Assembly (NCBI RefSeq): GCF_002802905.1
Contig: NZ_PEBK01000005.1
Coordinates: 62,346-126,345, forward strand
Direction: 5' to 3'
Length of the DNA stretch: 64,000 nt
DNA from: Bifidobacterium simiarum
GTDB taxonomy: Bacteria; Actinomycetota; Actinomycetes; Actinomycetales; Bifidobacteriaceae
The notes below the pieces were generated by a model. That model saw only the letters and a program-made list of their open reading frames with translations. It made no database searches and had not been told where the DNA came from. Positions 47,586-57,092 of the stretch are shown in pieces (position 1 is the first letter of the stretch; the number at the start of each line of letters is the position of its first letter). Position numbers and translations under genes: made by a program.

Positions 47586-47685
47586 TAGCGAACGGGAGCC
47601 TTTTCGGCTGAGAGGAGGCCGCGCGGCAGGTGTCGTGCGACTTCGACCGTTGACTTGATGCGGATCATGCCGCCGTAAGGATCGT
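47586..47685 (+). promoter_or_regulatory. TPP riboswitch
   Basis: The THI-box core is clear: GGGAGCC..GGCTGAGAGG for the pyrimidine-binding side, and TTGATGCGGATCATGCCGCC with GTAAGGA for the pyrophosphate side. It lies 200 bp before thiS with a terminator in between, so thiamine pyrophosphate likely stops transcription of thiSGF. Confidence 0.92.
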
Positions 47686-47816
47686 GGTATCGGATGTGTG
47701 CACGCGAGGTGATTGCAGTCCTAGCGATTACAGCCCCAGCGATTGCGGACCGAGAACCCGGCGATGACGGCGGGATGGTCGGCCGAATAATCGAAGACAG
47801 CATGATTGGGTTCATG

Positions 47817-47865
47817 AAGGGGCGCACCACCACGGGTACGGCTTGCTTTCGTGCGCCCTTTTTTC
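47817..47865 (+). terminator. Riboswitch-controlled terminator before thiS
   Basis: GGGCGCAC (47820-47827) pairs with GTGCGCCC (47851-47858), followed by TTTTTT, 16 bp before thiS. It is the likely expression platform of the TPP riboswitch. Confidence 0.85.
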
Positions 47866-47881
47866 GTATCTGGAGGAATCT

Positions 47882-48076
47882 ATGCAGGTGAACGGGGAAC
47901 AGGTCGCACTCGCCGAACCGGTGAGCGTCGCCGACTATCTGGAATCGCACGGCTACCGCGCCGAGCGCGTGGCCGTGGAGCTCGACGGGGCCATCATCCC
48001 CCGCGAGCGTCGGGCCGAGACCATGCTGCACGATCAGGCCGTCATGGAGATCGTCCAGTTCGTTCAGGGCGGCTGA
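47882..48076 (+). CDS. thiS: Sulfur carrier protein ThiS
   Basis: 64 aa ubiquitin-like protein ending in Gly-Gly, the site that is adenylated by ThiF and turned into a thiocarboxylate. GGAGGAATCT precedes the ATG at 47882. Confidence 0.94.
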   Translation: MQVNGEQVALAEPVSVADYLESHGYRAERVAVELDGAIIPRERRAETMLHDQAVMEIVQFVQGG

Positions 48077-48134
48077 GGCGCCGCGCCGTTTTCCATCCAA
48101 ACCGTGTCCATCCAACCCCAATGAAGGAGCCATC

Positions 48135-49001
48135 ATGATCCCCAATCCCGTCACCGAGGAATCCGTCGCCAACACCCCGCTGCCCCCGCAGCCGAGCGTC
48201 GTCAATCCCGTGGGCACCGCCGCCCCGACGCCCGAAGTGGTCGACAAGCCGCTGAACCTCGGCGGCCACGAGTTCGAGTCCCGGTTCATCCTCGGTTCCG
48301 GCCGCTACGATCTCAACCTCATCAAGGCCACCGTGGAGCACGCAGGCACGCAGATCGTGACGATGGCGCTGCGCCGCGCCCAGACCACGGAGAACAGCGT
48401 GCTCGACTACATTCCCGAGGGCATCACGCTGCTGCCGAACACGTCGGGCGCCCGCAACGCCGAGGAGGCGGTGCGCATCGCCCGGCTCGCCCGCGAGGTA
48501 TGCCACACCGACTTCGTGAAGGTGGAGATCGAGCACGAGACCAAGTACCTGCTGCCCGACAACGCCGAAACCATCCGCGCCACCGAGATGCTGGCCAAGG
48601 AGGGTTTCGTGGTGATGCCGTACATGTTCCCCGATCCGATCGCCGCCCGCCAGCTCGAAGAGGCCGGCGCGGCCGCGGTCATGCCGCTGGGCTCGCTGAT
48701 CGGCTCGAACATGGGTCTGCGCATGCGCGACTTCATCAAGATCATCATCGCCAACGCCAACGTGCCGGTGATCATCGACGCGGGCATCGGTCGTCCGAGC
48801 CAGGCGTGCGAGGCGATGGAGATGGGTGCCGACGCGGTGATGGCCTACACGGCCGTGGCCTCGGCAGGCAACATCCCGCTGATGGCCAAGGCGTTCAAGG
48901 ACGCGATCGCCGCGGGCCGTGCGGCGTACCTGTCGGGACTGGGCAAGGTCACCGAGGGACAGGCCGTGCCGTCCAGCCCGACCACCGGATACCTGCACTG
49001 A
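48135..49001 (+). CDS. thiG: Thiazole synthase
   Basis: 288 aa TIM barrel forming the thiazole ring with ThiS thiocarboxylate. Typical segments: [81 protein letters not shown]. The first 35 residues are a variable extension. The glycine/tyrosine-oxidising partner (ThiO or ThiH) is not in the window. Confidence 0.95.
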   Translation: MIPNPVTEESVANTPLPPQPSVVNPVGTAAPTPEVVDKPLNLGGHEFESRFILGSGRYDLNLIKATVEHAGTQIVTMALRRAQTTENSVLDYIPEGITLLPNTSGARNAEEAVRIARLAREVCHTDFVKVEIEHETKYLLPDNAETIRATEMLAKEGFVVMPYMFPDPIAARQLEEAGAAAVMPLGSLIGSNMGLRMRDFIKIIIANANVPVIIDAGIGRPSQACEAMEMGADAVMAYTAVASAGNIPLMAKAFKDAIAAGRAAYLSGLGKVTEGQAVPSSPTTGYLH

Positions 49002-49121
49002 CCGGGTACCTGCACTGATCGGATACGGGGCCGGAACACGACACCGGAACAGCCGGAATAACCGGAATAGCCGGTGCGGCCGGAACATCACAGCGGAACG
49101 AGGAAGCGACAAGGGAAGGTC

Positions 49122-49931
49122 ATGGGACTTTCGGACGAACAGTTGGAACGGTACGCACGTCATCTGATCCTCAAGGACGTCGGCGTGCGCGGGCAGAAGC
49201 GCCTGCTCAGGGCCCGGGTGCTGATCATCGGCGCCGGGGGACTGGGCTCGCCGGTCGGCCTGTATCTGGCGGCGGCCGGCGTGGGCACGATCGGCATCGT
49301 GGACGACGACGTGGTGGATCTGAGCAATCTGCAGCGGCAGATCATCCACACGAACGATTCGGTCGGTGTGCCGAAGGTCGAGTCCGCGGCCCGGCGGATG
49401 ACCGCGCTGAACCCCGACGTGACGGTCAACGCGATCCGCGCCACGGTGGATGCCGGCAACATCGCCGATCTCATCGCCGACTATGACGTGATCGTGGATG
49501 CCACCGACAATTTCGCCGCGAAGTTCCTGATCAACGACGCCTGCGTGCTGGCCGGCAAGCCGTTCGTGCACGGCGGCGTGGTGCGGTTCGCCGGGCAGGT
49601 CATGGACTACGTGCCCGGCGAGGGACCGTGCTATCGATGCATCTTCCGCGAGATGCCGGCCGCCGGCGAGATTCCGACCTGCCGCGAAGCCGGCGTGCTC
49701 GGCGCGGCCGTGGGCGTGATCGGCAGTCTGCAGGCCGTGGAGGTGGTCAAGCTCATCACCGGCGCCGGCGATCCGCTGGTCGCCCGGATGCTCACCGCCG
49801 ACATGCTGACCATGAAGATTCGCACCGTGCCGCTGCCCGAGCGGGTGCCCGACTGCCCGGTGTGCGGCGAGCGGCCGACGATCACCGCGCTCGACGCGGA
49901 CAACTACGTGCAGCCGGCCTGCGCGATCTGA
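49122..49931 (+). CDS. thiF: ThiF/MoeB-type adenylyltransferase
   Basis: 269 aa E1-like enzyme that adenylates the ThiS C-terminus. VLIIGAGGLGSPVGLYLAAAGVG is the nucleotide-binding motif; NLQRQIIHTNDSVG is the second signature. Cys pairs CYRC and CPVC bind zinc. ATG at 49122 has AAGGGAAGG upstream. Confidence 0.93.
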   Translation: MGLSDEQLERYARHLILKDVGVRGQKRLLRARVLIIGAGGLGSPVGLYLAAAGVGTIGIVDDDVVDLSNLQRQIIHTNDSVGVPKVESAARRMTALNPDVTVNAIRATVDAGNIADLIADYDVIVDATDNFAAKFLINDACVLAGKPFVHGGVVRFAGQVMDYVPGEGPCYRCIFREMPAAGEIPTCREAGVLGAAVGVIGSLQAVEVVKLITGAGDPLVARMLTADMLTMKIRTVPLPERVPDCPVCGERPTITALDADNYVQPACAI

Positions 49932-49983
49932 CAGGGCGAGATCCGACAGGGAAGACAGGGAAGAAGGGAGACGAATCACAATC

Positions 49984-50337
49984 ATGCTGATCGACGATGA
50001 CGACGAGCCCGAGATCGGGCGGATGACGCCGGAGGAGTTCGCGAACCTCGACTACGGTACGGTGACGCTGCTCGACCTGCGCGAGCCGCACGAGGTGGAG
50101 GCCCACGGCATTCCCGGCGCGATCAACGTGCCGTTCGACCCGCTGCCGCATGTGCTGCGCACCGTGCCCAAGGACCGGCCGGTGGTCGTGTTCTGCCGGG
50201 AGGGCAGCTGGAGCGAGGAGGTGGCCGAGATCCTCGCGGACCGCGGCTACGAGGCGATCAACCTCGACGGCGGGTTCCAGGCCTACGAGCGGTATCTTGC
50301 CGAACGGGACGAAACGGGCGGCGAAAACCGCATGTGA
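49984..50337 (+). CDS. Single-domain rhodanese-like sulfurtransferase
   Basis: 117 aa. TLLDLREPHEVEAHGIPGAINVP and the active-site loop with Cys in VVFCREGSWSEEVA are clear. Placed after thiF, it is a likely sulfur donor for ThiS, a job done by rhodanese domains fused to ThiF/MoeZ elsewhere. Confidence 0.9.
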   Translation: MLIDDDDEPEIGRMTPEEFANLDYGTVTLLDLREPHEVEAHGIPGAINVPFDPLPHVLRTVPKDRPVVVFCREGSWSEEVAEILADRGYEAINLDGGFQAYERYLAERDETGGENRM

Positions 50338-50445
50338 TGTCGTCGGAGCCGGCGCCGTCGTCCGGCACTGTCGTGATGTCCTGAGAAACTGTAGTGTTGC
50401 TGGAACCAGCGATATTCAACACAATTGAGGAGTGGTAGGGAACCC

Positions 50446-51756
50446 ATGTCTCAGGTCAGAAACTACAAGGAAGCGGGCTTCGACTCGCTGCTTGAGGAAC
50501 TTGAATGGCGAGGACTCGTCAACCAGTCGACCGACAAGGAGCGTCTGGCGCAGGCGCTGAACGGGGACCCGATCACCTATTATTGCGGGTTCGATCCCAC
50601 CGCCGCGTCGCTGCACATCGGCAATCTGGTGCAGCTGATCAACATGCGTCACCTGCAGGCCGCGGGCCATCGCCCGATCGCCCTGGTCGGCGGCGCCACC
50701 GGTCTGATCGGCGATCCCCGCCAAAGCGGCGAGCGCACGCTCAACCCCAAGGAGGTCGTCGCCCAGTGGGCCGACCGTCTCAAGGCCCAGATCGGCCGCT
50801 TCCTCGAAACCGAGGGCGATTCGGCCGTGCGGTTCGTGAGCAACTACGACTGGACCGCGCAGATGAGCGTGATCGACTTCCTGCGTGACGTGGGCAAGAA
50901 CTTCCGCATGGGCACCATGCTGGCCAAGGACACCGTGGCGCGTCGTCTGAACTCCGAGGAGGGCATCTCGTTCACCGAGTTCAGCTACCAGGTGCTGCAG
51001 GGCAACGACTTCCTGCACCTGTACGACGAGTACGGCTGCACGCTGGAGCTGGGCGGATCCGACCAGTGGGGCAACCTCACCTCCGGTCTCGACCTGATCC
51101 ACAAGGTGCGCGGCGTGGACGTGAACGTGTTCACCAGCCCGATCATCACCGACGCGCAGGGCAAGAAGTTCGGCAAGTCCGAGGGCAACGCCGTCTGGCT
51201 CGACCCGACCATGCTCAGCCCGTACAAGTTCTACCAGTTCTGGATCAACCGTCCGGACGCGGAGATGGAGAGCCTGCTCAAGGCGTTCACCTTCCTGCCC
51301 AAGGACGAGATCGAGCGTCTGGTGGAGGAGTCGAAGACCAATCCGGGCCGTCGCGAGGCGCAGCGTACGCTGGCCTGGGAGGTCACGAGCTTCGTGCACG
51401 GCGAGCAGGCCACCCAGCAGGCCATCGACGCGGCGGGCGCGCTGTTCGGCCGCGGCGGCGATCTGGGCGGACTGGACGAGTCCACGCTCGAGGCGGCGCT
51501 GGACGGCCTGAAGGTGAACGGCGAGTTCCCGCAGGCCGCACAAGGCGATCGTCTGATCGATCTGGCGGCGGCCACCGGACTGGTGAAGTCCGCGTCCGAG
51601 GCCCGTCGCGCGATCAAGTCCGGCGGCTTGTACCTGAACAACACCCGTATCGAAAACGAAGAACAGACACTGACGGCGAGCGACTTCCTGCATGGTCGCT
51701 TCGCCCTGATCCGCCGCGGCAAGAAGAACATCGCGGCGCTTGAGGAGGCACGATGA
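50446..51756 (+). CDS. tyrS: Tyrosine--tRNA ligase
   Basis: 436 aa class I synthetase. HIGH motif in LHIGNLVQL near residue 57; KMSKS counterpart [11 protein letters not shown] near 243. A C-terminal S4 domain ([22 protein letters not shown]) binds tRNA. ATG at 50446 with GGTAGGG upstream. Overlaps the next gene by four bases. Confidence 0.96.
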   Translation: MSQVRNYKEAGFDSLLEELEWRGLVNQSTDKERLAQALNGDPITYYCGFDPTAASLHIGNLVQLINMRHLQAAGHRPIALVGGATGLIGDPRQSGERTLNPKEVVAQWADRLKAQIGRFLETEGDSAVRFVSNYDWTAQMSVIDFLRDVGKNFRMGTMLAKDTVARRLNSEEGISFTEFSYQVLQGNDFLHLYDEYGCTLELGGSDQWGNLTSGLDLIHKVRGVDVNVFTSPIITDAQGKKFGKSEGNAVWLDPTMLSPYKFYQFWINRPDAEMESLLKAFTFLPKDEIERLVEESKTNPGRREAQRTLAWEVTSFVHGEQATQQAIDAAGALFGRGGDLGGLDESTLEAALDGLKVNGEFPQAAQGDRLIDLAAATGLVKSASEARRAIKSGGLYLNNTRIENEEQTLTASDFLHGRFALIRRGKKNIAALEEAR

Positions 51757-53843
51757 GCGAAGAGCGTTCCAACCATTCCGAGGGCCGTTCCGGCTCCGGT
51801 CGTTCCGGCGGCTACGGCAAGGGCGGCTACAACAAGGGCCGCGGCGGCAAGTTCGGCGGCGGACGCGGCGGCTACGGCAAGGGGCGTGGCGGATTCGACC
51901 GTCGCGGCGACGGCGAGGGACGTCGCTTCCACCGTGACGGCGAGTTCCACCGCGGAAACGGCGATCGCCCGAACCGCGGCGAGGGCCAGTCAGAGGGGCG
52001 CGGCGAGAACCGTTCCGGCGGCTTCCGCAAGGATTACGGCAGGAAGCCGTACGGCGACCGCAAGTTCCATCGTGACGGCGATCGTCGTGACTTCAGGCGT
52101 GACGGTGGTTTCCGCAAGGACTTCCACAAGGACGGCGACCGCCGGTTCGACGATCGTGACGATCGTCGCGGCGAGGGTCGTCGTTTCGACCGTGACGGCG
52201 AGCGCGGCGGCTTCAAGCGTGACGGCGGATTCCGCAAGGACCGCGACTTCCATCGTGACGGCGACCGTCGTGACTTCCGCAAGGGAGGCTTCCATAAGGA
52301 TGGCGAGCGCGGCGATCGTCGTGACTTCCATCGCGACGGCGAGCGCGGCGGTTTCCGCAAGGACTTCCATAAGGACGGTAGCCGTCGCTTCGATCGCGAG
52401 GATCGCGGCGGTTTCCGCAAGGACGGCGAGCGTCGTGACTTCCATCGTGACGGCGATCGCAATGATCGTCGTGACTTCAAGCGTGACGGCGGCTTCAAGA
52501 AGGACCGTGACTTCCATAAGGACGGCGGTTTCAGGAAGGACTTCCATAAGGATGGCGAGCGCGGCGAGCGTCGTGACTTCCATCGCGATGACCGCCGTGA
52601 TGACCGCCGTGGCCCGCGTAACGACCGCCCGCGCAATGACCGTCCGTTCGACCGTCAGGGCGGCAACCCCCGCTACCAGCGTGACGGCGAAGGCTCCCAC
52701 AGCTTCTATCAGGGCGGTCGCCGCAACTCCGACGGCACCGTGTCGTATCCTTCCCAGAACCCGTACACGGACCGTCGCCCGAACGAGCCGAAGATGCCCA
52801 AGGGTCTGGAATGGCGGATGCTGTCCAAGGACGAGAAGGAGCGTCTGCGCGGTCTGAGCAAGGAGCATGCCGAGAACATCGGTCTGCACATGCTGGCCGC
52901 CTACACGCTGGAGGAGAGCGATCCCGATCTGGCCCTCGCGCACGCCAAGTGGGTGGCCCGTCAGGCCTCCCGCATCGACATGGCCCGTGAGACCCTGGCC
53001 TTCGTGGCCTACCGTCAGCAGAACTACAAGCTGGCGCTCAAGGAGTTCCGTACCGCCTACCGCATGAACGGCTTCCTTGACTACCTGCCGTTCATCGCCG
53101 ACTGCGAGCGTGGCGTCGGCCAGCCGAAGAAGGCGATCGAGATGGCCTCGCAGGATGACGTGCGCGCCCTGCGCGGCGAGTCCAAGGCCGAGATGCTGCT
53201 GGTGATCGCCGGTGCCTACGGCGATCTGGGCCTGTGGGACAAGGCGATCGAGCTCGTGCACACGCTGGGCCGTTCCAAGGGCATCTCCGGCGAGTACCGC
53301 ATGCGCGCGGTGCAGGCCGAGCAGAACTTCCTCGAGCAGGCCGGTCGTCATGACGAGGCCATGAAGCTCGATGATCTGCTGGACCGTCTGGAGGACGAGT
53401 ACGCCGAGGTCGACGAGGAGGACGATGACACCGTCGTCGACAACGATCTCGAGGACATCGACGACGAGCTGCTCGAAGGCCTGGGCATCGACACCGACCC
53501 GTCCCATTACCCGGATGACGAGCCGGCCGATGAGGATGCCGAGGACTCCGATCAGGAGGCCGACGAGGACGACGATGTCGATGCCGACGGCGATTCCGAC
53601 GACAAGGCCGAGCCCGAGACCACGTCCGCGGTGACGCCCGAACAGATCGAGGATCACGATACCGACGAGGACAATCCCCGCAACGCCGACGACGAGACCC
53701 GCCTGCCCGCGCAGGAGGCCGAGGACGGTGCGAACGCCGACGAGGATCCCGGCGAGACGGCCGAAGCCGACGCCGAGCAGTCCGAAGAGGCGGCCGACGC
53801 CGAGCAGTCGGACGATCAGGACGCCGATCAGGATCAGGAATAG
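51753..53843 (+). CDS. Disordered Arg/Asp/Gly-repeat protein with TPR-like core and acidic tail
   Basis: 696 aa in three parts. Residues 1-345 are low complexity, rich in Arg, Asp, Gly, Phe, His and Lys, with recurring units such as [13 protein letters not shown], and GRGG-type repeats at the start. About 346-545 is helical and TPR-like ([46 protein letters not shown]). About 546-696 is almost all Asp, Glu and Ala. The basic repeats suggest RNA binding and possible phase separation. GAGGAGG precedes the ATG, which overlaps the tyrS stop. I do not know a function. Confidence 0.8.
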   Translation: MSEERSNHSEGRSGSGRSGGYGKGGYNKGRGGKFGGGRGGYGKGRGGFDRRGDGEGRRFHRDGEFHRGNGDRPNRGEGQSEGRGENRSGGFRKDYGRKPYGDRKFHRDGDRRDFRRDGGFRKDFHKDGDRRFDDRDDRRGEGRRFDRDGERGGFKRDGGFRKDRDFHRDGDRRDFRKGGFHKDGERGDRRDFHRDGERGGFRKDFHKDGSRRFDREDRGGFRKDGERRDFHRDGDRNDRRDFKRDGGFKKDRDFHKDGGFRKDFHKDGERGERRDFHRDDRRDDRRGPRNDRPRNDRPFDRQGGNPRYQRDGEGSHSFYQGGRRNSDGTVSYPSQNPYTDRRPNEPKMPKGLEWRMLSKDEKERLRGLSKEHAENIGLHMLAAYTLEESDPDLALAHAKWVARQASRIDMARETLAFVAYRQQNYKLALKEFRTAYRMNGFLDYLPFIADCERGVGQPKKAIEMASQDDVRALRGESKAEMLLVIAGAYGDLGLWDKAIELVHTLGRSKGISGEYRMRAVQAEQNFLEQAGRHDEAMKLDDLLDRLEDEYAEVDEEDDDTVVDNDLEDIDDELLEGLGIDTDPSHYPDDEPADEDAEDSDQEADEDDDVDADGDSDDKAEPETTSAVTPEQIEDHDTDEDNPRNADDETRLPAQEAEDGANADEDPGETAEADAEQSEEAADAEQSDDQDADQDQE

Positions 53844-53877
53844 TCAGACAGCACAGACGACAAGGACAGGTACAGGT

Positions 53878-54954
53878 ATGACTCAGTTCCTCAAGGGGAC
53901 CGACCGGCCGATCAGCGAGGCCTACCGGCTGGCGCTGCTCGATCTCGACGGCGTGGTCTACCGCGGCAAGAACCCGGTGGAGCATGCCGCCGACAGCATC
54001 CGCGAGGCCGAACGGGCCGGCATGGCGATGGAGTACACGACGAACAACTCCTCGCGTTTCCAGGCCGTGGTGGCCGAGCAGCTGCGCGGATTCGGCCTTG
54101 ACGTTCAGCCGTGGCAGGTCATCACCTCGTCCGTTGTGGCGGCCCGCATGGTGGCGCATCACGTTCCGGCCGGCTCGAAGGTGCTGGCCGCCGGCGCGCC
54201 CCATCTGCGCGAGGAGATCACCAAGGCCGGTCTCACGCTCGTGGACCGGGTGGAGGACGATCCGGTCGCGGTGATTCAGGGATGGTACCCGGAGATCACG
54301 TGGAACGAGCTGGCCGCCGTGGCGTTCGCCGCCCAGCGTGGCGCCATGTTCCTCGTCACCAACCGCGACCTGACCATTCCGCGCGAACTGGGCATCGCGC
54401 CGGGCTGCGGCTCGCTGGTGAACGCCGTGATCGAGGCGGTGGGCCGTCAGCCCGTGGCCTCCGCCGGCAAGCCGGAGTCCGCGATGTACGACGAGGCCCG
54501 TCAGCTGGTCGCCGACGCGCAGGCCGAGGCCGGTCACGCCGAAGTCGAACCGGTGGCCAAGGACCGCTGCATCGCCATCGGCGACCGTCTCGACACCGAC
54601 ATCGAGGCGGGCAACCGCGGCGGCTACGATTCGCTGGTGGTGCTCACCGGCGTGGCGAGCGCGAACTCGCTGATCGTGGCCGAGCCGATCCTGCGCCCCA
54701 CCTTCATCGCCCGTGACCTGCGCGGGCTCAACGAGCCCCATCCGCAGCCGGTCAGGCAGGAGGACGGCTCGTGGCGCTGCGCCGACGCCGTCGCCCGTCT
54801 GGCCGACGGCACGCTGAACGTGGAGGGGGCCGGCGACGCCGAGGCGGCGCTGGGCAGCCTCGACGCGCTGCGCGCCGCATGCTGCGCGGTGTGGGAGGCC
54901 ATGGACAATGGAACGGACGCCGATGACCTCGCCATCCCCGAATTCCATGTCTGA
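53878..54954 (+). CDS. HAD-superfamily phosphatase, NagD-like
   Basis: 358 aa. Motif I LLDLDGVVYRG with the nucleophile Asp, motif II TTNNSSR, motif III Lys in AGKPESAMYDEA, motif IV IGDRLDTDIEAGNRGGYDSLVVLTG. It has a NagD-type C2 cap, so it probably acts on a small phosphate ester. The end overlaps the next small gene. Confidence 0.92.
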   Translation: MTQFLKGTDRPISEAYRLALLDLDGVVYRGKNPVEHAADSIREAERAGMAMEYTTNNSSRFQAVVAEQLRGFGLDVQPWQVITSSVVAARMVAHHVPAGSKVLAAGAPHLREEITKAGLTLVDRVEDDPVAVIQGWYPEITWNELAAVAFAAQRGAMFLVTNRDLTIPRELGIAPGCGSLVNAVIEAVGRQPVASAGKPESAMYDEARQLVADAQAEAGHAEVEPVAKDRCIAIGDRLDTDIEAGNRGGYDSLVVLTGVASANSLIVAEPILRPTFIARDLRGLNEPHPQPVRQEDGSWRCADAVARLADGTLNVEGAGDAEAALGSLDALRAACCAVWEAMDNGTDADDLAIPEFHV

Positions 54955-55108
54955 TATCACCTCGTCGGACGTCACCGAGGCGTCCGACGTCATCGCCTCG
55001 GTCAGGACCGATCTCGCCGCCATGGACGATCGGTCCGACGAGGAACGAATCGACGCGTACCGGCAGATGCTGCGGCAGCTGCGGCGGGAGCTCGACCGTC
55101 TCGACTGA
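54908..55108 (+). CDS. Small conserved-type actinobacterial protein
   Basis: 66 aa, with an acidic N-terminus and a helical C-terminus RIDAYRQMLRQLRRELDRLD. It lies between the HAD phosphatase and tlyA, overlapping the former by 47 bp; GGGAGG precedes the ATG. Unknown function. An inner ATG at 54947 is an alternative start. Confidence 0.65.
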   Translation: MERTPMTSPSPNSMSDITSSDVTEASDVIASVRTDLAAMDDRSDEERIDAYRQMLRQLRRELDRLD

Positions 55109-55196
55109 CACCGTACCGGCCGACACCGAAACGACTGATGGACGAGCCTGCCACATCATCAATGGCAACGATGGGATCAATGGGAAAGGATGGCCG

Positions 55197-55934
55197 ATGA
55201 GCCAGCGACTGGACGCCGAACTGGTCGAACGCGCGTTGGTGCAGTCGCGTTCCCGGGCCCAGCGGCTTGTCAGGGAGGGCAGGGTCACCGTCAACGGCCG
55301 GGTCGTGACCAAGCCCGCGGCCGCGGTCACCCCGTACGACGAGATCACCGTGGACAGGGGAGAGGACTACGTCTCGCGCGGCGCCTACAAGCTCGTCGGC
55401 GCGTTCGACGTGTTCTCGCCCCTCGGCCTCGTCTCCCCGCAAGGGTTGCGGTGTCTGGACATCGGCGCCTCCACCGGCGGGTTCACCGAGGTGCTGCTGC
55501 GCCGGGGTGCGACGCACGTCGTCGCCCTTGACGTCGGCCACGGCCAGCTCGCCGCCCGCATCGCCGACGACGTGCGCGTCACCGACATGAGCGGCGTCAA
55601 CATCCGCGACGTCAAGGCCGACGACCTGCCCTGGCGGCCCGACATGATCGTCTCCGACGTCTCCTTCATTTCACTGACCTACGTGATCCCCGTGATCGCA
55701 CGCATCGTCGCGCCGAACACGCAGATCGTGCTGCTGGTCAAGCCGCAGTTCGAGGTCGGCCGCGAGCATCTGGGCAAGAACGGCATCGTCGAGCATGAGG
55801 AATACCGCCGGGCCGCCCTCGAGAAGGTGACCGCCTGCGCCGAGGAACACGGCCTGACCGTGCGGGGCACGGCCGACAGTCCGATCTCCGGCACGCACGG
55901 CAACCACGAGTACCTGCTGTGGCTCAGCGCCTGA
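55197..55934 (+). CDS. tlyA: TlyA family rRNA 2'-O-methyltransferase
   Basis: 245 aa. An N-terminal S4 RNA-binding domain (RLDAELVERALVQSRSRAQRLVREGRVTVNG) precedes an FtsJ-like methyltransferase with the SAM loop LDIGASTGGFTEVLL and a later DVSFISLTYVIP. TlyA enzymes methylate cytidines of 16S/23S rRNA and affect capreomycin sensitivity. Confidence 0.93.
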   Translation: MSQRLDAELVERALVQSRSRAQRLVREGRVTVNGRVVTKPAAAVTPYDEITVDRGEDYVSRGAYKLVGAFDVFSPLGLVSPQGLRCLDIGASTGGFTEVLLRRGATHVVALDVGHGQLAARIADDVRVTDMSGVNIRDVKADDLPWRPDMIVSDVSFISLTYVIPVIARIVAPNTQIVLLVKPQFEVGREHLGKNGIVEHEEYRRAALEKVTACAEEHGLTVRGTADSPISGTHGNHEYLLWLSA

Positions 55935-55950
55935 ACGGGGTCGTGCCTGT

Positions 55951-56105
55951 CACCTCATCGGTTTGCCTGTCACTTATTGGCTTGCCTGTCACCTCATCCG
56001 ACCGACTACGTCGGCCACCTTCCCCTCGAGGGGAAGGCAGGTGCTTTCTGATTTGGGCTTCCCCTTGAGGGGAAGCTGTCATCCGTAGGATGACTGATGA
56101 GGTGT
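55951..56105. repeat. MITE-like palindromic repeats, second site
   Basis: Two opposed copies of the element seen at 1-297: CACCTCATCCGACCGACTAC..CTTCCCCTCGAGGGGAAG, then CTTCCCCTTGAGGGGAAG..GACTGATGAGGTG with a GTCATCC/GGATGAC hairpin. They are preceded by short TTGCCTGTCAC repeats. Confidence 0.8.
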
Positions 56106-56135
56106 CTGTGAGGTGTCGTGAATGAGACGCCTTCC

Positions 56136-56795
56136 TCAGCCGTTGATGAACTTGTCGATCTGATTCTGCGTGCCGAGCAGCACCAGCTCCGCGCCCAGCG
56201 GCATCAGCGTGTCGTTGGTGCCGTGCTGGAACTCGTGTCCGGGCACGTTCACGCCGATCACGGTCACGCCGTACTTGTCGTGCACCTGCGCCTCGGCGAT
56301 GGTACGTCCCGCCACCTGCGGGGGCGTGTGGATCTTCACCACGGTGTACTCGCCCTCGATCTCGATGTAGTCGAGGAACTGTCCGGTCACCAGATGGCCG
56401 ACCCTCTTGCCGGCGTCCGTCTCCGCGTTCACGATATGCCGCGCGCCGATGCGCTGCAGGATGCGCGCGTGCTCGTTCGACACCGACTTGGCCCACACGT
56501 CGCTGATGCCGGCGTCAAGCAGGTTGCCGGTCACCAGCACCGACGCCTCCACGCTGTCGCCGATGGCCACCACCGCGGCGTCGAAATCCGAGGCGCCCAG
56601 CTGCTCGACGGCGATCGGATCGGTCACGTCCGCCTCCACTGTGGGCACGGTGCCCGCCCAGCGGGCCACCAGCAGCGGATCCTTGTCCACCGCCAGCACA
56701 TCCTGATCCAACGACTGCAGGGTCTGCGCCACGGAGCAGCCGAAGCGTCCCAGGCCCACCACCAGCACCGATCGATTGAATCCGTCGTTGCCCAT
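56136..56795 (-). CDS. KtrA/TrkA-type potassium uptake regulatory subunit
   Basis: 219 aa cytoplasmic RCK protein. VLVVGLGRFGCSVAQTL at residues 10-26 is the Rossmann NAD/ATP-binding motif; the TrkA_C domain is at about 140-219. GGAGAGAGAACGG precedes the ATG at 56795; the long frame upstream to 57467 is antisense to the next gene. The membrane channel partner is not in the window. Confidence 0.92.
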   Translation of the reverse strand: MGNDGFNRSVLVVGLGRFGCSVAQTLQSLDQDVLAVDKDPLLVARWAGTVPTVEADVTDPIAVEQLGASDFDAAVVAIGDSVEASVLVTGNLLDAGISDVWAKSVSNEHARILQRIGARHIVNAETDAGKRVGHLVTGQFLDYIEIEGEYTVVKIHTPPQVAGRTIAEAQVHDKYGVTVIGVNVPGHEFQHGTNDTLMPLGAELVLLGTQNQIDKFING

Positions 56796-57092
56796 ATCCG
56801 TTCTCTCTCCTTCTGCCTTGGCGTCGTGTGCCGTCGTCTGTCGTCGCCGTCGTGTCCCACACGGCCGGACTCTTCCTACCCGACCACTATATTCCCGACC
56901 GGTCACCGATCGCCGTCCGACCACTGTCCGATCCTGTCCGATCACCGTCCGGCCGTTGCCCGGCCGCCATCCGCCCCGTCCGGCGAATGCGGTTTCCCGG
57001 TCCGTCCCCCGAATATGAAATCTGCCATACCCGACGGTGAAATATCGGGCCGAGGGGCGTCCGGCCGGCCCCGGCCGTTCCATGATGGCGGT
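56796..57092. other. Divergent intergenic region
   Basis: 297 bp between the divergent potassium-uptake and arylsulfotransferase-like genes. GC-rich, with several CCG/CGG repeats (CCGTCCGACCACTGTCCGATC type). I see no gene and no convincing promoter boxes. Confidence 0.5.

Noticed and set aside
48042-49985. A 647-aa antisense frame across thiG-thiF
   Set aside because: It is His/Arg/Gly-rich with no domain and lies opposite clear thiG and thiF genes.
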